Assembly (NCBI GenBank): GCA_964479465.1
Contig: CAYZMG010000029.1
Span: 1 to 49,068 of the forward strand
Length of the DNA: 49,068 nucleotides
From: CADCTB01 sp964479465
GTDB taxonomy: Bacteria; Actinomycetota; Acidimicrobiia; Acidimicrobiales; AC-14
Direction of reading: 5' to 3'
A program made the position numbers and the translations under genes. The notes beneath the pieces were generated by a model. The model did no database searches. It had not been told where the DNA came from and saw nothing but the letters and a program-made list of their open reading frames with translations. Positions 39,246 through 46,598 of the stretch are shown piece by piece. The stretch's first letter is position 1. Each line of letters starts with the position of its first letter.

Positions 39246-39949
39246 GTCGGGGCGCCCACCCGGCGAAGGGTGATACGGGTCCACGCGCCGACGTTGAGGT
39301 GGTCGCCGTCGTGGAGGCGGACGGCGTCACCGGGTTTGATGGGTGTGAGCGCTCCTCGCACCAGGGTGCCGTTGGTCGACCCCTGGTCGACGACCACCCA
39401 GCCGTCGAGGTTGAGGCGCATGATTGCGTGGCGGCGCGACACCCCCGGATCCGACGGCGGCGCGCTGAGGTCGATCGCCGGGAAGATGCCCTTGGAGTCG
39501 CTGCGCCGGCCGATCAGGATCTCGTTCGAGGTCAGCGGCACCTCCCGCACCTCGGCGTCGGTGGGGAATGTGATGGTGTCCTCGGGGCTCTCGGCCTGGT
39601 TGGCCTCGAAGAACCGGTGGTCGGAGGAGATCACCGCCACCCACTCAGCCGTCACCGCTTCCGGGTCGGCGGCGGCCGCCTCGGCCGCCGGCGAGGGCAG
39701 CTGCCCGGTGGCGAAGTTGAGGCCGCAGACTTCGCAGAACACCTCGTCGGGCTGCCGGGGCCCCCCGCAGTTCGGGCAGGTGGCGCCGGGCTGGACCGGC
39801 GTGTGCGTCATCACCTTCGTGCCGGAAGCGGTTACCCCCGGATCCCCAGGAGGTGCAGTCAGCGGTGGGACGACCGTGATCAGCGCGCCGCAGGTATCGC
39901 AGTAGTCGGTGCTCTCGGACGGGTGGCCATTCGGGCAGGTGACGGGCAT
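39242..39949 (-). CDS. FHA-domain protein with two N-terminal zinc ribbons
   Basis: A 235-residue protein from ATG 39949, one base after the vWA stop. Zinc ribbon 1: CPNGHPSESTDYCDTCG (5-21); zinc ribbon 2: CPNCGGPRQPDEVFCEVCG (58-76). The FHA domain occupies about 143-225 with IGRRSDS, SRRHA, and DQGSTNGT, the phosphothreonine-binding loops. Between them, EDTITFP (123-129) has a Thr-containing acidic context resembling the phosphorylated N-terminal motif of GarA/OdhI, the PknG targets in mycobacteria and corynebacteria. It is therefore a good candidate substrate or reader of the PknG-like kinase. Confidence 0.85.
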   Translation of the reverse strand: MPVTCPNGHPSESTDYCDTCGALITVVPPLTAPPGDPGVTASGTKVMTHTPVQPGATCPNCGGPRQPDEVFCEVCGLNFATGQLPSPAAEAAAADPEAVTAEWVAVISSDHRFFEANQAESPEDTITFPTDAEVREVPLTSNEILIGRRSDSKGIFPAIDLSAPPSDPGVSRRHAIMRLNLDGWVVVDQGSTNGTLVRGALTPIKPGDAVRLHDGDHLNVGAWTRITLRRVGAPT

Positions 39950-39950
39950 G

Positions 39951-41258
39951 TCAGGCTCCCGGGGCCGGCGGGGCGGCAGGGTCAGCGGGGTCAACGGGCT
40001 TGGCCGTCACCCGGACGGTGCGGGTGGAGCGGGTGTCGAGGGCCATCTCGTCCACCGCCGCCACGCCCCGCTTCAGGCGGACGGTTCCTTTGGCCGCGTC
40101 GTCGACCTCGACGACCTTCTGCAGCAGTTTCACCGTTCCCTCGTTCCCCGACTCATGCGCCAGCTGCACGGCGCGCCCGAGCTTGACCGTGGCCGTATCG
40201 TCGTCGCCGGCCTTGCGGGCCTCGAGGACATNNNNNNNNNNCTGGGGGCTGATGTGCGCCGCAAGGGCGTGCCCGTCGGTCCAGATAGCTTTGACCAGAG
40301 CCTGCGACACCGGCTGTTCGTCGACCACCAGGCTGACCCGGGCGGCCAGCTTCTCGTCGCCGACCTTGCCCGCCGGGACGTTCACGCACAGGTGGTAGTC
40401 GCGGCTCTCCTCCCCGCCCCAGGCTCCGGTCGGGAAGTCGCCGGTGAGCGGGTTGACCGGGGCCGCCTTGGCCGTGAGGTCGTCGATGGCCGGCGCCACC
40501 TGGCGCAGGAACTTGATGCTGGAGCCCTGAGGCGCCCAGATGCGCAGCCGCACGTCGGCCACGGCTTTGCCCAGCGCCCCTTCGAGGAAGGCCCGGAAGT
40601 CGTCGTCCATCTGGTCGGGCTCGGAGATGATGTCGACCTTGCCAAGGAGGGCAGACGTGACGAGTCGCAACTCGGCCACCTCCCAGTCCGATCCCACGCC
40701 TCGGGCGTCGCACTGGAACACGCCCTCGCAGCGCCGAAGGGCGGCGTCCAGGTTCTCGCGGGGCTCGCTCTCATTGCGGCCGTCCGTCAGCAGGTAGGCC
40801 AGCTTGATGGCCTCGGGGTGGCCGGCGAAGACGTCGCGGGCCATGTCGAGCCAGGTGGAGATGGCGGTGCCGCCCTCGGGCCGGAGCTGCTTGGCGATCT
40901 CCACCGCCTCGGCCCTCGTACTGACATCCGCGCGGGCCAGTGAGGGCGGCTCGCCGGTGGCGTAGGTCGGTGGATAGACGCACATGGCCTCGTGGCTACC
41001 CGAGATGACCGCGAACCACGTGCCGTCCGGGAGCTCCTCCAGCGACGCGGCCAGAGCGTGGCGGGCGGCGCGGATCTTCGTGTTGGGCTGGCCCATCGAC
41101 CCACTGGTGTCGACGATGAGGACGACGGCCTTGTCGGGCACCGCCGCCGGCGCCGCGGTGCCGTCACCGCCGGACGAGGTCACCGTGACCACCGCGTGGA
41201 CCTCGGTGGCATCGGCAGGGAGGAACTCGTTCTGGTAGGTCGAGGCCGAGAAGTTCAT
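39951..41258 (-). CDS. vWA-domain protein of the PknG locus, interrupted by an assembly gap
   Basis: A 435-codon frame containing ten N bases (40232-40241). The von Willebrand A domain starts with VVLIVDTSGSMG (MIDAS, residues 46-57), continues with the T of GGTAISTWLD and D of YLLTDGRN, so the metal site is complete. The part after the vWA domain includes DYHLCVNVPAGKVGDE and a C-terminal region rich in Lys, Val and Thr (TVRLKRGVAAVDEMALDTRS). The gap falls after AAHISPQ. The ATG overlaps the PP2C stop (ATGA). Cytoplasmic, with no signal peptide; probably a scaffold for the kinase, phosphatase and FHA proteins. Confidence 0.85.
   Translation of the reverse strand: MNFSASTYQNEFLPADATEVHAVVTVTSSGGDGTAAPAAVPDKAVVLIVDTSGSMGQPNTKIRAARHALAASLEELPDGTWFAVISGSHEAMCVYPPTYATGEPPSLARADVSTRAEAVEIAKQLRPEGGTAISTWLDMARDVFAGHPEAIKLAYLLTDGRNESEPRENLDAALRRCEGVFQCDARGVGSDWEVAELRLVTSALLGKVDIISEPDQMDDDFRAFLEGALGKAVADVRLRIWAPQGSSIKFLRQVAPAIDDLTAKAAPVNPLTGDFPTGAWGGEESRDYHLCVNVPAGKVGDEKLAARVSLVVDEQPVSQALVKAIWTDGHALAAHISPQXXXXVLEARKAGDDDTATVKLGRAVQLAHESGNEGTVKLLQKVVEVDDAAKGTVRLKRGVAAVDEMALDTRSTRTVRVTAKPVDPADPAAPPAPGA
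40232..40241. other. Assembly gap (10 N)
   Basis: Ten unknown bases in the C-terminal part of the vWA gene. The frame is preserved if the gap is exactly ten bases or differs by a multiple of three, but residues are probably missing. Confidence 0.98.
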
Positions 41259-42274
41259 GGTGTGGAAGAGCCTTTCGACATTGTCTGTTCGCCCACGGGG
41301 CGAAGGGGGAGGTCCACCACCACGACGGTGATGTTGTCGGAACCGCCGGCGTCGTTGGCGAAGGTGACCAGCCGGCGAGCCAGGTCGATGCGCTCGGACG
41401 TCGGGTCACCCATGGCCGCCACCAGGTGGGCCGGCTCGAGCGTGTAGTTCCAGAGGCCGTCGGAGACCAGCAGCAGTCGTCCAGGACCGGGCACGTCGAA
41501 GGAGACGATGCGGGGCCGCCACTCGGGGTCGGCGTCCCTGGACAGCCATCGGGTGATGACGTGGGCGAGGGCATGGGAATGGGCGTCGGCCGCCGGCATG
41601 CCGGCGGCGATCTGCACCTCGGCCCACGAATCGTCGATGGTCAACTGCGTCACGGTGCCGTCGGCGCACCAGTACGCCCGGCAGTCGCCGTGGGAGGCGA
41701 CAGTGATCTGGGTGTCGGTGGCAGTGGCGGCCAGGAACGTGCACGACGGCGGGCTGAGGTCGGCGTGGGGCTCGAACTCGGTGGCGAGGACCGCGGCGCG
41801 GGCGGCGTCGTAGGCCCCATCCAGGTCGGGCGTACCGGCGAGGACGGCGCATGCGGCGTCGGCCGCGGCTTGCGACGCGGTATCGGGCTTCACGCTGGTC
41901 GAGACGCCGTCGCAGACGACGCCGGCGACGTAGCCGTCGCCGGCGACCACGGCCATGGCGTCCTCGTTGCGAGCATGGCGCTTTCCCTTGTTTGAAACGC
42001 CGGCCGCCCCCTCCACCACGAGCTCATGATGGTCTCTCGGCGCCGGCAACCGGGTGCCGCAGACGCCGCAGTAACCCTCGACCGGCTCCCCCTGGTTCCC
42101 ACACGACGGGCAGGTGATCGTGGCGACGACGGGCGTGGTTTCCGCCGCCGGTGCCGGTTGAGGCGCGGCTTCGGTCGCCGGCAGGGCGTTGCCGCACGCC
42201 TCGCAGAAGAGGTCGCCGGCGGCGATCGGCTCACCGCAGACCGGGCACGCAGTGGCGACGTCGGTCACCGTCAT
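41255..42274 (-). CDS. PP2C-family protein phosphatase with two zinc ribbons
   Basis: A 339-residue protein from ATG 42274, which overlaps the kinase stop (ATGA). Zinc ribbons: CPVCGEPIAAGDLFCEACG and CPSCGNQGEPVEGYCGVCG. The PP2C domain has the metal-binding residues: Asp in RNEDAM, VCDGVS, SDGLWN and GGSDNI. HGDCRAYW corresponds to the family's GDSRxY. It would remove phosphate from Ser/Thr, presumably from targets of the PknG-like kinase encoded just before it. It lacks a membrane segment. Mycobacterial PknG loci have no linked PP2C, but other actinobacterial ones do, as far as I recall. Confidence 0.9.
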   Translation of the reverse strand: MTVTDVATACPVCGEPIAAGDLFCEACGNALPATEAAPQPAPAAETTPVVATITCPSCGNQGEPVEGYCGVCGTRLPAPRDHHELVVEGAAGVSNKGKRHARNEDAMAVVAGDGYVAGVVCDGVSTSVKPDTASQAAADAACAVLAGTPDLDGAYDAARAAVLATEFEPHADLSPPSCTFLAATATDTQITVASHGDCRAYWCADGTVTQLTIDDSWAEVQIAAGMPAADAHSHALAHVITRWLSRDADPEWRPRIVSFDVPGPGRLLLVSDGLWNYTLEPAHLVAAMGDPTSERIDLARRLVTFANDAGGSDNITVVVVDLPLRPVGEQTMSKGSSTP

Positions 42275-44469
42275 ACGATCGACAACGGGCGAACGTGGTT
42301 GGCCCGGTCCACCAGGCGCCACCGGTCGGGATCGTCGGGGCTGAGCTTGGCCAGGGTGCGGTAGGCCCGCTCGAGTCCCTGGCGGACGCCGGGCTCGTCG
42401 AGCTTCTGGCCCCGGACGATGACCGCCGGCTGCGCTTTCACCGAGCCGCTGGTGAGGCCGGCCAGCGCGGCCTCGAACAGCTCGACATCGAGCTGGGCCG
42501 CCTCCCGCCCCGCGGCCCGGGCCTGCTCGAGGATCTGGGACGCCTCGGCAAAGCGGGCGGCGCCGACCAGGGCACGGACCGCAGCCAGCTGGGCTTCGCC
42601 GTGGGCCCGGTGGGTCGACGGCACCCGGGAGAACGCGGCCAGCGCGCCGGGCACGTCGTTGGCCTTCAGCCGGCAGCGGGCCAGTCCGGTGGCTGCGCCC
42701 ACGTAGGAGGGGTCGACGGTGGAGACGATGTCGTACAGGGCGGCGGCGGCTTCCAGGTTGCCCGCCCGCTCGAAGGCGATCGCGGCGGCCAGCTTGGGCG
42801 CCAGCTCGCCGGGCACCTCGAACAGGCAGCGGTCGAAGGCCTTGACGGCGCCGGCGGCATCGTCAACGGCCAAGGCCATGACGCCCCGCAGCCACGCCAC
42901 CCGCCACTCCCACGGGTCGTCGTTCTCGATCCCCGCCAGCTCGGCTGCGGCCTCGTCACGCCGGCCGAGGTCGATGAAGGCCCGCGCCCGCCGTAGCCGC
43001 AGCTCCACCGTCTCGGTCACCTGCCGCAGCGACAGCGCGTCGGCAACGCTCCGCAGAACCGCCTCGGGATCGTCGTTGGCCAGGTTGGCCACGAAGCCGG
43101 AGGCGTCGTCGTTCGGGTCGACGGTGAGCACGGGTAGCTCGTCGTCGTGCGGAGCGCCTGCGAACACCGCACTCGGTCCCGGCTGCGGCGTGCCGGTGGC
43201 GACGGCCACCACCTCCCGGAGGACGCCGACGAGCTGGTCGGACAACTCGGGGATCGACTGGAAGCGGTCGTCGGGATGCTGGGCCGTCGACTTCAGCAAC
43301 AAGCGGTGGAACGAGGGGTTGTCGGCCAGTGCCGGGTGGTCGGCGGGCTCGGGCAGCGAGTGCTGGAACGTCGACTGGTAGCCCCTGATGTCCATGGTCA
43401 GCACCGCGAGCGTGCGGCCGATGGTGTAGACGTCGGATGCCACCGAGGGCCCGAGGTCGGCGATCTCCGGCGCCTGGAAACCGATGGTGCCGTAGACGTC
43501 GCCCGAAGGATCGTCGAGCCGGCGCACACCCCCCAGGTCGATGAGCCTGACCTGATCGCCGACCTGGATGAGGTTGTCGGGCTTGAAGTCGCAGTAGACC
43601 ATGCCCCGGCGGTGGAGGTAGGCGAAGGCGGGCATGATCGCCAGCACGTAGGCGATGGCCTGGTCGACGGGAAGGGGATCTGCCTCGCCCCCGTTGGCCT
43701 CCCGGCGCTGCTTGAGGATCTGCTTCAGCGACGGCCCGCCCACGTACTCCATGACGATGTAGCCGGCGCCGGCGTGGGTCACGAAGTTGAAGATCTGCAC
43801 GATATTGGGGTGGTCGATCTCGGCCAGGAAGCGGCGCTCGGCCACGGCGACGGCCATGGCGGCCTCGTCACCGGAGTCGAGGAGGCCTTTGAGGACCGAC
43901 CACCGGTCGCTCACCGCCTTGTCGCGTGCGAGATAGATCCAGCCCAGGCCGCCGTGGGCCAGGCAACCGACGATCTCGTACTGGCGCCCGACGATATCGC
44001 CGGGATTGAGCTTGGGCACGAAGTCGAAGGCGTTGCGGCAGCGGGGACAGAACCCCTTGAGCCGCCCAGGCTGGCGGCCCTTGCTGCGGCCCACCTGGGC
44101 CCCGCAGTTGGAGCAGAACCGCTTCTCCTCGCTGACCTCGGGGTCGGCCATGACGATGGTGGCCGGGTCGATGGACGGCGCCGGCGGGACATCGACCAGG
44201 CCGGCGCCGATGGTCGAGCGCCGGCTCGTGGTGCGGGTGCGGCCGCTGACCGTGCGCCGCGACCCGCCGGAGCGGGTGGAGCCGGTCTCGAGGGTCCGGG
44301 GGGCGCCGACCAGGGCGGCGGGGGTGGCGGCGGCGGGGGTGGGGTTCGCCGGTGCCGGGGCCGCCGGGGCGGGGGCGGGTTCCGGGGCCTTGGCGCCGCA
44401 GGTGTCGCAGTAGCCGTCGGCCAGGATCCGGCCCGTGCACCCCGGCTCGGCACAGCGCTGCATGGTCAT
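42271..44469 (-). CDS. pknG: PknG-type serine/threonine protein kinase (zinc ribbons, kinase, TPR)
   Basis: A 732-residue protein, close to the 750 of mycobacterial PknG. A zinc ribbon at residues 6-24 (CAEPGCTGR...CDTC) precedes a disordered Pro/Ala and Arg/Thr-rich stretch (RTVSGRTRTTSRRSTIG) with several phosphorylatable Thr, then the rubredoxin-like cysteine pairs (CSNCG 119-123, CPRC 141-144) characteristic of PknG. Kinase domain: catalytic Lys194 (SVLKGLLDSG), non-RD loop YCDFKPDNL (Asp294) and LIDLGGVRRL (DLG in place of DFG). From about 445 to the end are TPR-like helices (LDLGRRDEAAAELAG, RAGNLEAAAALYD). It senses redox through the rubredoxin and signals nutrient state. It is soluble and cytoplasmic. 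Confidence 0.93.
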   Translation of the reverse strand: MTMQRCAEPGCTGRILADGYCDTCGAKAPEPAPAPAAPAPANPTPAAATPAALVGAPRTLETGSTRSGGSRRTVSGRTRTTSRRSTIGAGLVDVPPAPSIDPATIVMADPEVSEEKRFCSNCGAQVGRSKGRQPGRLKGFCPRCRNAFDFVPKLNPGDIVGRQYEIVGCLAHGGLGWIYLARDKAVSDRWSVLKGLLDSGDEAAMAVAVAERRFLAEIDHPNIVQIFNFVTHAGAGYIVMEYVGGPSLKQILKQRREANGGEADPLPVDQAIAYVLAIMPAFAYLHRRGMVYCDFKPDNLIQVGDQVRLIDLGGVRRLDDPSGDVYGTIGFQAPEIADLGPSVASDVYTIGRTLAVLTMDIRGYQSTFQHSLPEPADHPALADNPSFHRLLLKSTAQHPDDRFQSIPELSDQLVGVLREVVAVATGTPQPGPSAVFAGAPHDDELPVLTVDPNDDASGFVANLANDDPEAVLRSVADALSLRQVTETVELRLRRARAFIDLGRRDEAAAELAGIENDDPWEWRVAWLRGVMALAVDDAAGAVKAFDRCLFEVPGELAPKLAAAIAFERAGNLEAAAALYDIVSTVDPSYVGAATGLARCRLKANDVPGALAAFSRVPSTHRAHGEAQLAAVRALVGAARFAEASQILEQARAAGREAAQLDVELFEAALAGLTSGSVKAQPAVIVRGQKLDEPGVRQGLERAYRTLAKLSPDDPDRWRLVDRANHVRPLSIV

Positions 44470-45572
44470 GCGACACCGCCTCCGGAGGGCGGTAACTCAA
44501 TCGCCCGCCCGTACTCCTTGACCAGAGTCTCCGCTCGACGCACGTCGCAACGGTATGCGTAGAGCGCGTCCCTGGCTGACCGGTATCGCTCGGTGAGCGC
44601 CGGATCCTCGGCCAGCCCGTGCACGGCGGCCTTGGCCCGGAACGCGTCAAGCAGCCCCCGCAGGTCGTTCCGGCGCTCCAGCGGCGCCCGGTTGGCGGCG
44701 GCGACGGCCGTTGCCCGGCTGCTGAGGGCGTCCGCCTCCTCCCGCCACTGTTCCAGCCCTTTGGCCGCCGCCGGCCAGGCGCCGGCGCCGGCCTGGGCCC
44801 GGATGCGGGTCAGCCAGGGGCGCAGGGCCCGGGCGCCCGTGTCGAGCTCGGCCGGGTCGATCGGGGCCACCAGGCCGCCGGGGTCGACGATCCTCGCCTC
44901 CACTGCTTCACGCGCCCCGCGGCCGGCGGCGATGAGCCCGGCCAGCTCCTCGAGCTGCTTCGCCGCCGCGTCGAGGTCGGCGCCGATGCCAGCGCGGGTC
45001 CGGGCCAGCTCCGACAGGCGCTGCTCGACCCGCTCGACGAGGCGGTCGGCATCGTCGACCTCGGCGCCCAGCGGATCGGCGGTGGCCTGGGCGGTGACGT
45101 CGTCGACGACGGTCCGCGCCGCAGCCAGTTCCGGGTCACCCGGCATGCCCAGGGCGTCGGCAGTCGCCGCCGCCCGGGCGAGGCGGGCCCGGAGGGCGTC
45201 GAGGCGGGGGACGGCATTGCGCCACGCCGTGCCCAGCTGGCCGATGAGGGTCGACGCCCGCTCGGCGTCGGCCTCGAGGGTGCCGAGCAGCGGCGTCGCC
45301 TCGCGCAGCAGCTTGGCCAGGCCGTCGCGGTCGCCCCTCGCCCTGGCCGCCTCCAGCTGCTCCCCGGCGTCACTGAGCTGGGGGTACCGGGTCCAGAGGC
45401 CGTCGACCAACCCGGCCGCCTCCTCGGCGACCTTGGCCGAGCGGCCCCGCAGCTGGTCGCGGTCGCGGACCAGCGCCAGCTCGGGCGAGGCGTCAATCTG
45501 GTACAGCGCCTGGGCCAGCCGGGTGATGCCGTCCCGCACGGCCGGCGCCGCCTGCATCGGATCAGCGCTCAC
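44466..45572 (-). CDS. Coiled-coil protein encoded first in the PknG operon
   Basis: A 368-residue, almost wholly helical protein with no cysteines of note, no signal and no membrane segment. Heptad-like regions: LVERVEQRLSELARTRAGIG, LDAAAKQLEELAGLIAAGRG and LEQWREEADALSSRATAV. The C-terminus contains LERRNDLRGLLDAFRAKA followed by GLAEDPALTERYRSARDALY, which I recall as a conserved ending of proteins encoded next to pknG in other actinobacteria. Its ATGA overlap with the kinase gene suggests equal production. It may be a scaffold or sensor; no biochemical function is known to me. Confidence 0.75.
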   Translation of the reverse strand: MSADPMQAAPAVRDGITRLAQALYQIDASPELALVRDRDQLRGRSAKVAEEAAGLVDGLWTRYPQLSDAGEQLEAARARGDRDGLAKLLREATPLLGTLEADAERASTLIGQLGTAWRNAVPRLDALRARLARAAATADALGMPGDPELAAARTVVDDVTAQATADPLGAEVDDADRLVERVEQRLSELARTRAGIGADLDAAAKQLEELAGLIAAGRGAREAVEARIVDPGGLVAPIDPAELDTGARALRPWLTRIRAQAGAGAWPAAAKGLEQWREEADALSSRATAVAAANRAPLERRNDLRGLLDAFRAKAAVHGLAEDPALTERYRSARDALYAYRCDVRRAETLVKEYGRAIELPPSGGGVA

Positions 45573-45602
45573 CGGGCCATCCTTCTACGAATGGGCCACC
45601 GG

Positions 45603-45608
45603 TAGAAT
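45603..45608 (+). promoter_or_regulatory. TAGAAT box before the cation-efflux gene
   Basis: TAGAAT fits a -10 box. Six bases downstream an ATC codon is in frame with the efflux gene and opens the His-rich sequence AHAHASYRG. TAG (45603-45605) is also an in-frame stop after ATGGGCCAC at 45591-45599. Confidence 0.35.
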
Positions 45609-45656
45609 CGAGGCATCGCCCACGCCCACGCGTCCTACCGAGGCCTCGCCCACGAC

Positions 45657-46598
45657 GTGGCCGGCATGCGCAGGCGAGCCCTGTGGCTGGCCCTGGCCGC
45701 CAACGCCGCTTTCCTGGTGGTGGAGGTCGTCGCCGGCATGGCCTTCGGCTCCCTGGCCCTGCTGGCCGACGCCGCCCACATGGGCTCCGACGTCGCCGCC
45801 CTGAGCATCGCCCTCGTCGCCCAGCGCCTGATCGAGCGGCCGGCGACGGCCCGCCACAGCTACGGCCTCCAGCGGGCCGACGTCCTCGCCGCCCAGCTCA
45901 ACGGATTCGGGCTGGTGGCCGTCACCGGCTGGATCTTCTACGAGGCCTGGGGCCGGCTGCGCGATCCGGTCGACGTGGCCGGCGGCGGGCTGCTGGCGGT
46001 GGCGTCGATGGGGCTCGCCGTCAACGTGGTAAGCGCCTTCGTGCTCCGTCGCGCTCGTGGCAACAGCCTCAACATGCATGCCGCCTTCACCCACATGGTC
46101 GCCGACGCCGCCAGCTCGGTGGGTGCGGTGCTGGCCGGCGTCGCCGTGCTCCTGTGGAGCGCGACCTGGGCCGACGCCGCCGTCTCGGTCGTCATCGGAG
46201 TCCTCGTGCTGTGGTCGGCCTGGGGCCTGCTGCGCGACGCCACCCAGGTCCTGCTCGAAGGCACGCCCCCCGGGCTCGACGCCGCTGCGGTGGAGGCGGC
46301 GCTGGCGGCCCAGGACGACGTGGAGCTGGTGCACCACCTCCACCTTTGGAACCTGGCCTCGGACACGCCGGCGCTCTCCGGGCACGTGGTGCTGCGGGGC
46401 GGCATGAGCCTGCACGACGCCCAGGAGCGGGCCGGTCAGCTCAAGGCCATGCTGGCCGAGCAATTCGGCATCGACCACGCCACCCTGGAGCTGGAGTGCC
46501 ACCCGTGCGGGCCGGTCGTGACCGGGCCCCTCCGTCGGCCCGGACGAGCTAGCGGGTCGGCTCCGGGCCCCGGCCCCGCAGCCAGCGGCCGGCGGTGA
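45657..46598 (+). CDS. Cation diffusion facilitator (zinc/cobalt/cadmium efflux) protein
   Basis: From GTG 45657 the product is 313 residues. The first helix LALAANAAFLVVEVVAGMAF is followed by SLALLADAAHMGSDVAALSI, with the HxxxD metal site of CDF transporters; the second site is in NMHAAFTHMVADAASSVGAV. A C-terminal cytoplasmic domain includes VELVHHLHLWNLASDTPALS and ATLELECHPC. It is divergent from the coiled-coil gene. In-frame His-rich sequence (AHAHASYRG) continues upstream of the start, suggesting that the true N-terminus is longer. The 3' end overlaps the convergent gene by 50 bases. Confidence 0.88.
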   Translation: MAGMRRRALWLALAANAAFLVVEVVAGMAFGSLALLADAAHMGSDVAALSIALVAQRLIERPATARHSYGLQRADVLAAQLNGFGLVAVTGWIFYEAWGRLRDPVDVAGGGLLAVASMGLAVNVVSAFVLRRARGNSLNMHAAFTHMVADAASSVGAVLAGVAVLLWSATWADAAVSVVIGVLVLWSAWGLLRDATQVLLEGTPPGLDAAAVEAALAAQDDVELVHHLHLWNLASDTPALSGHVVLRGGMSLHDAQERAGQLKAMLAEQFGIDHATLELECHPCGPVVTGPLRRPGRASGSAPGPGPAASGRR

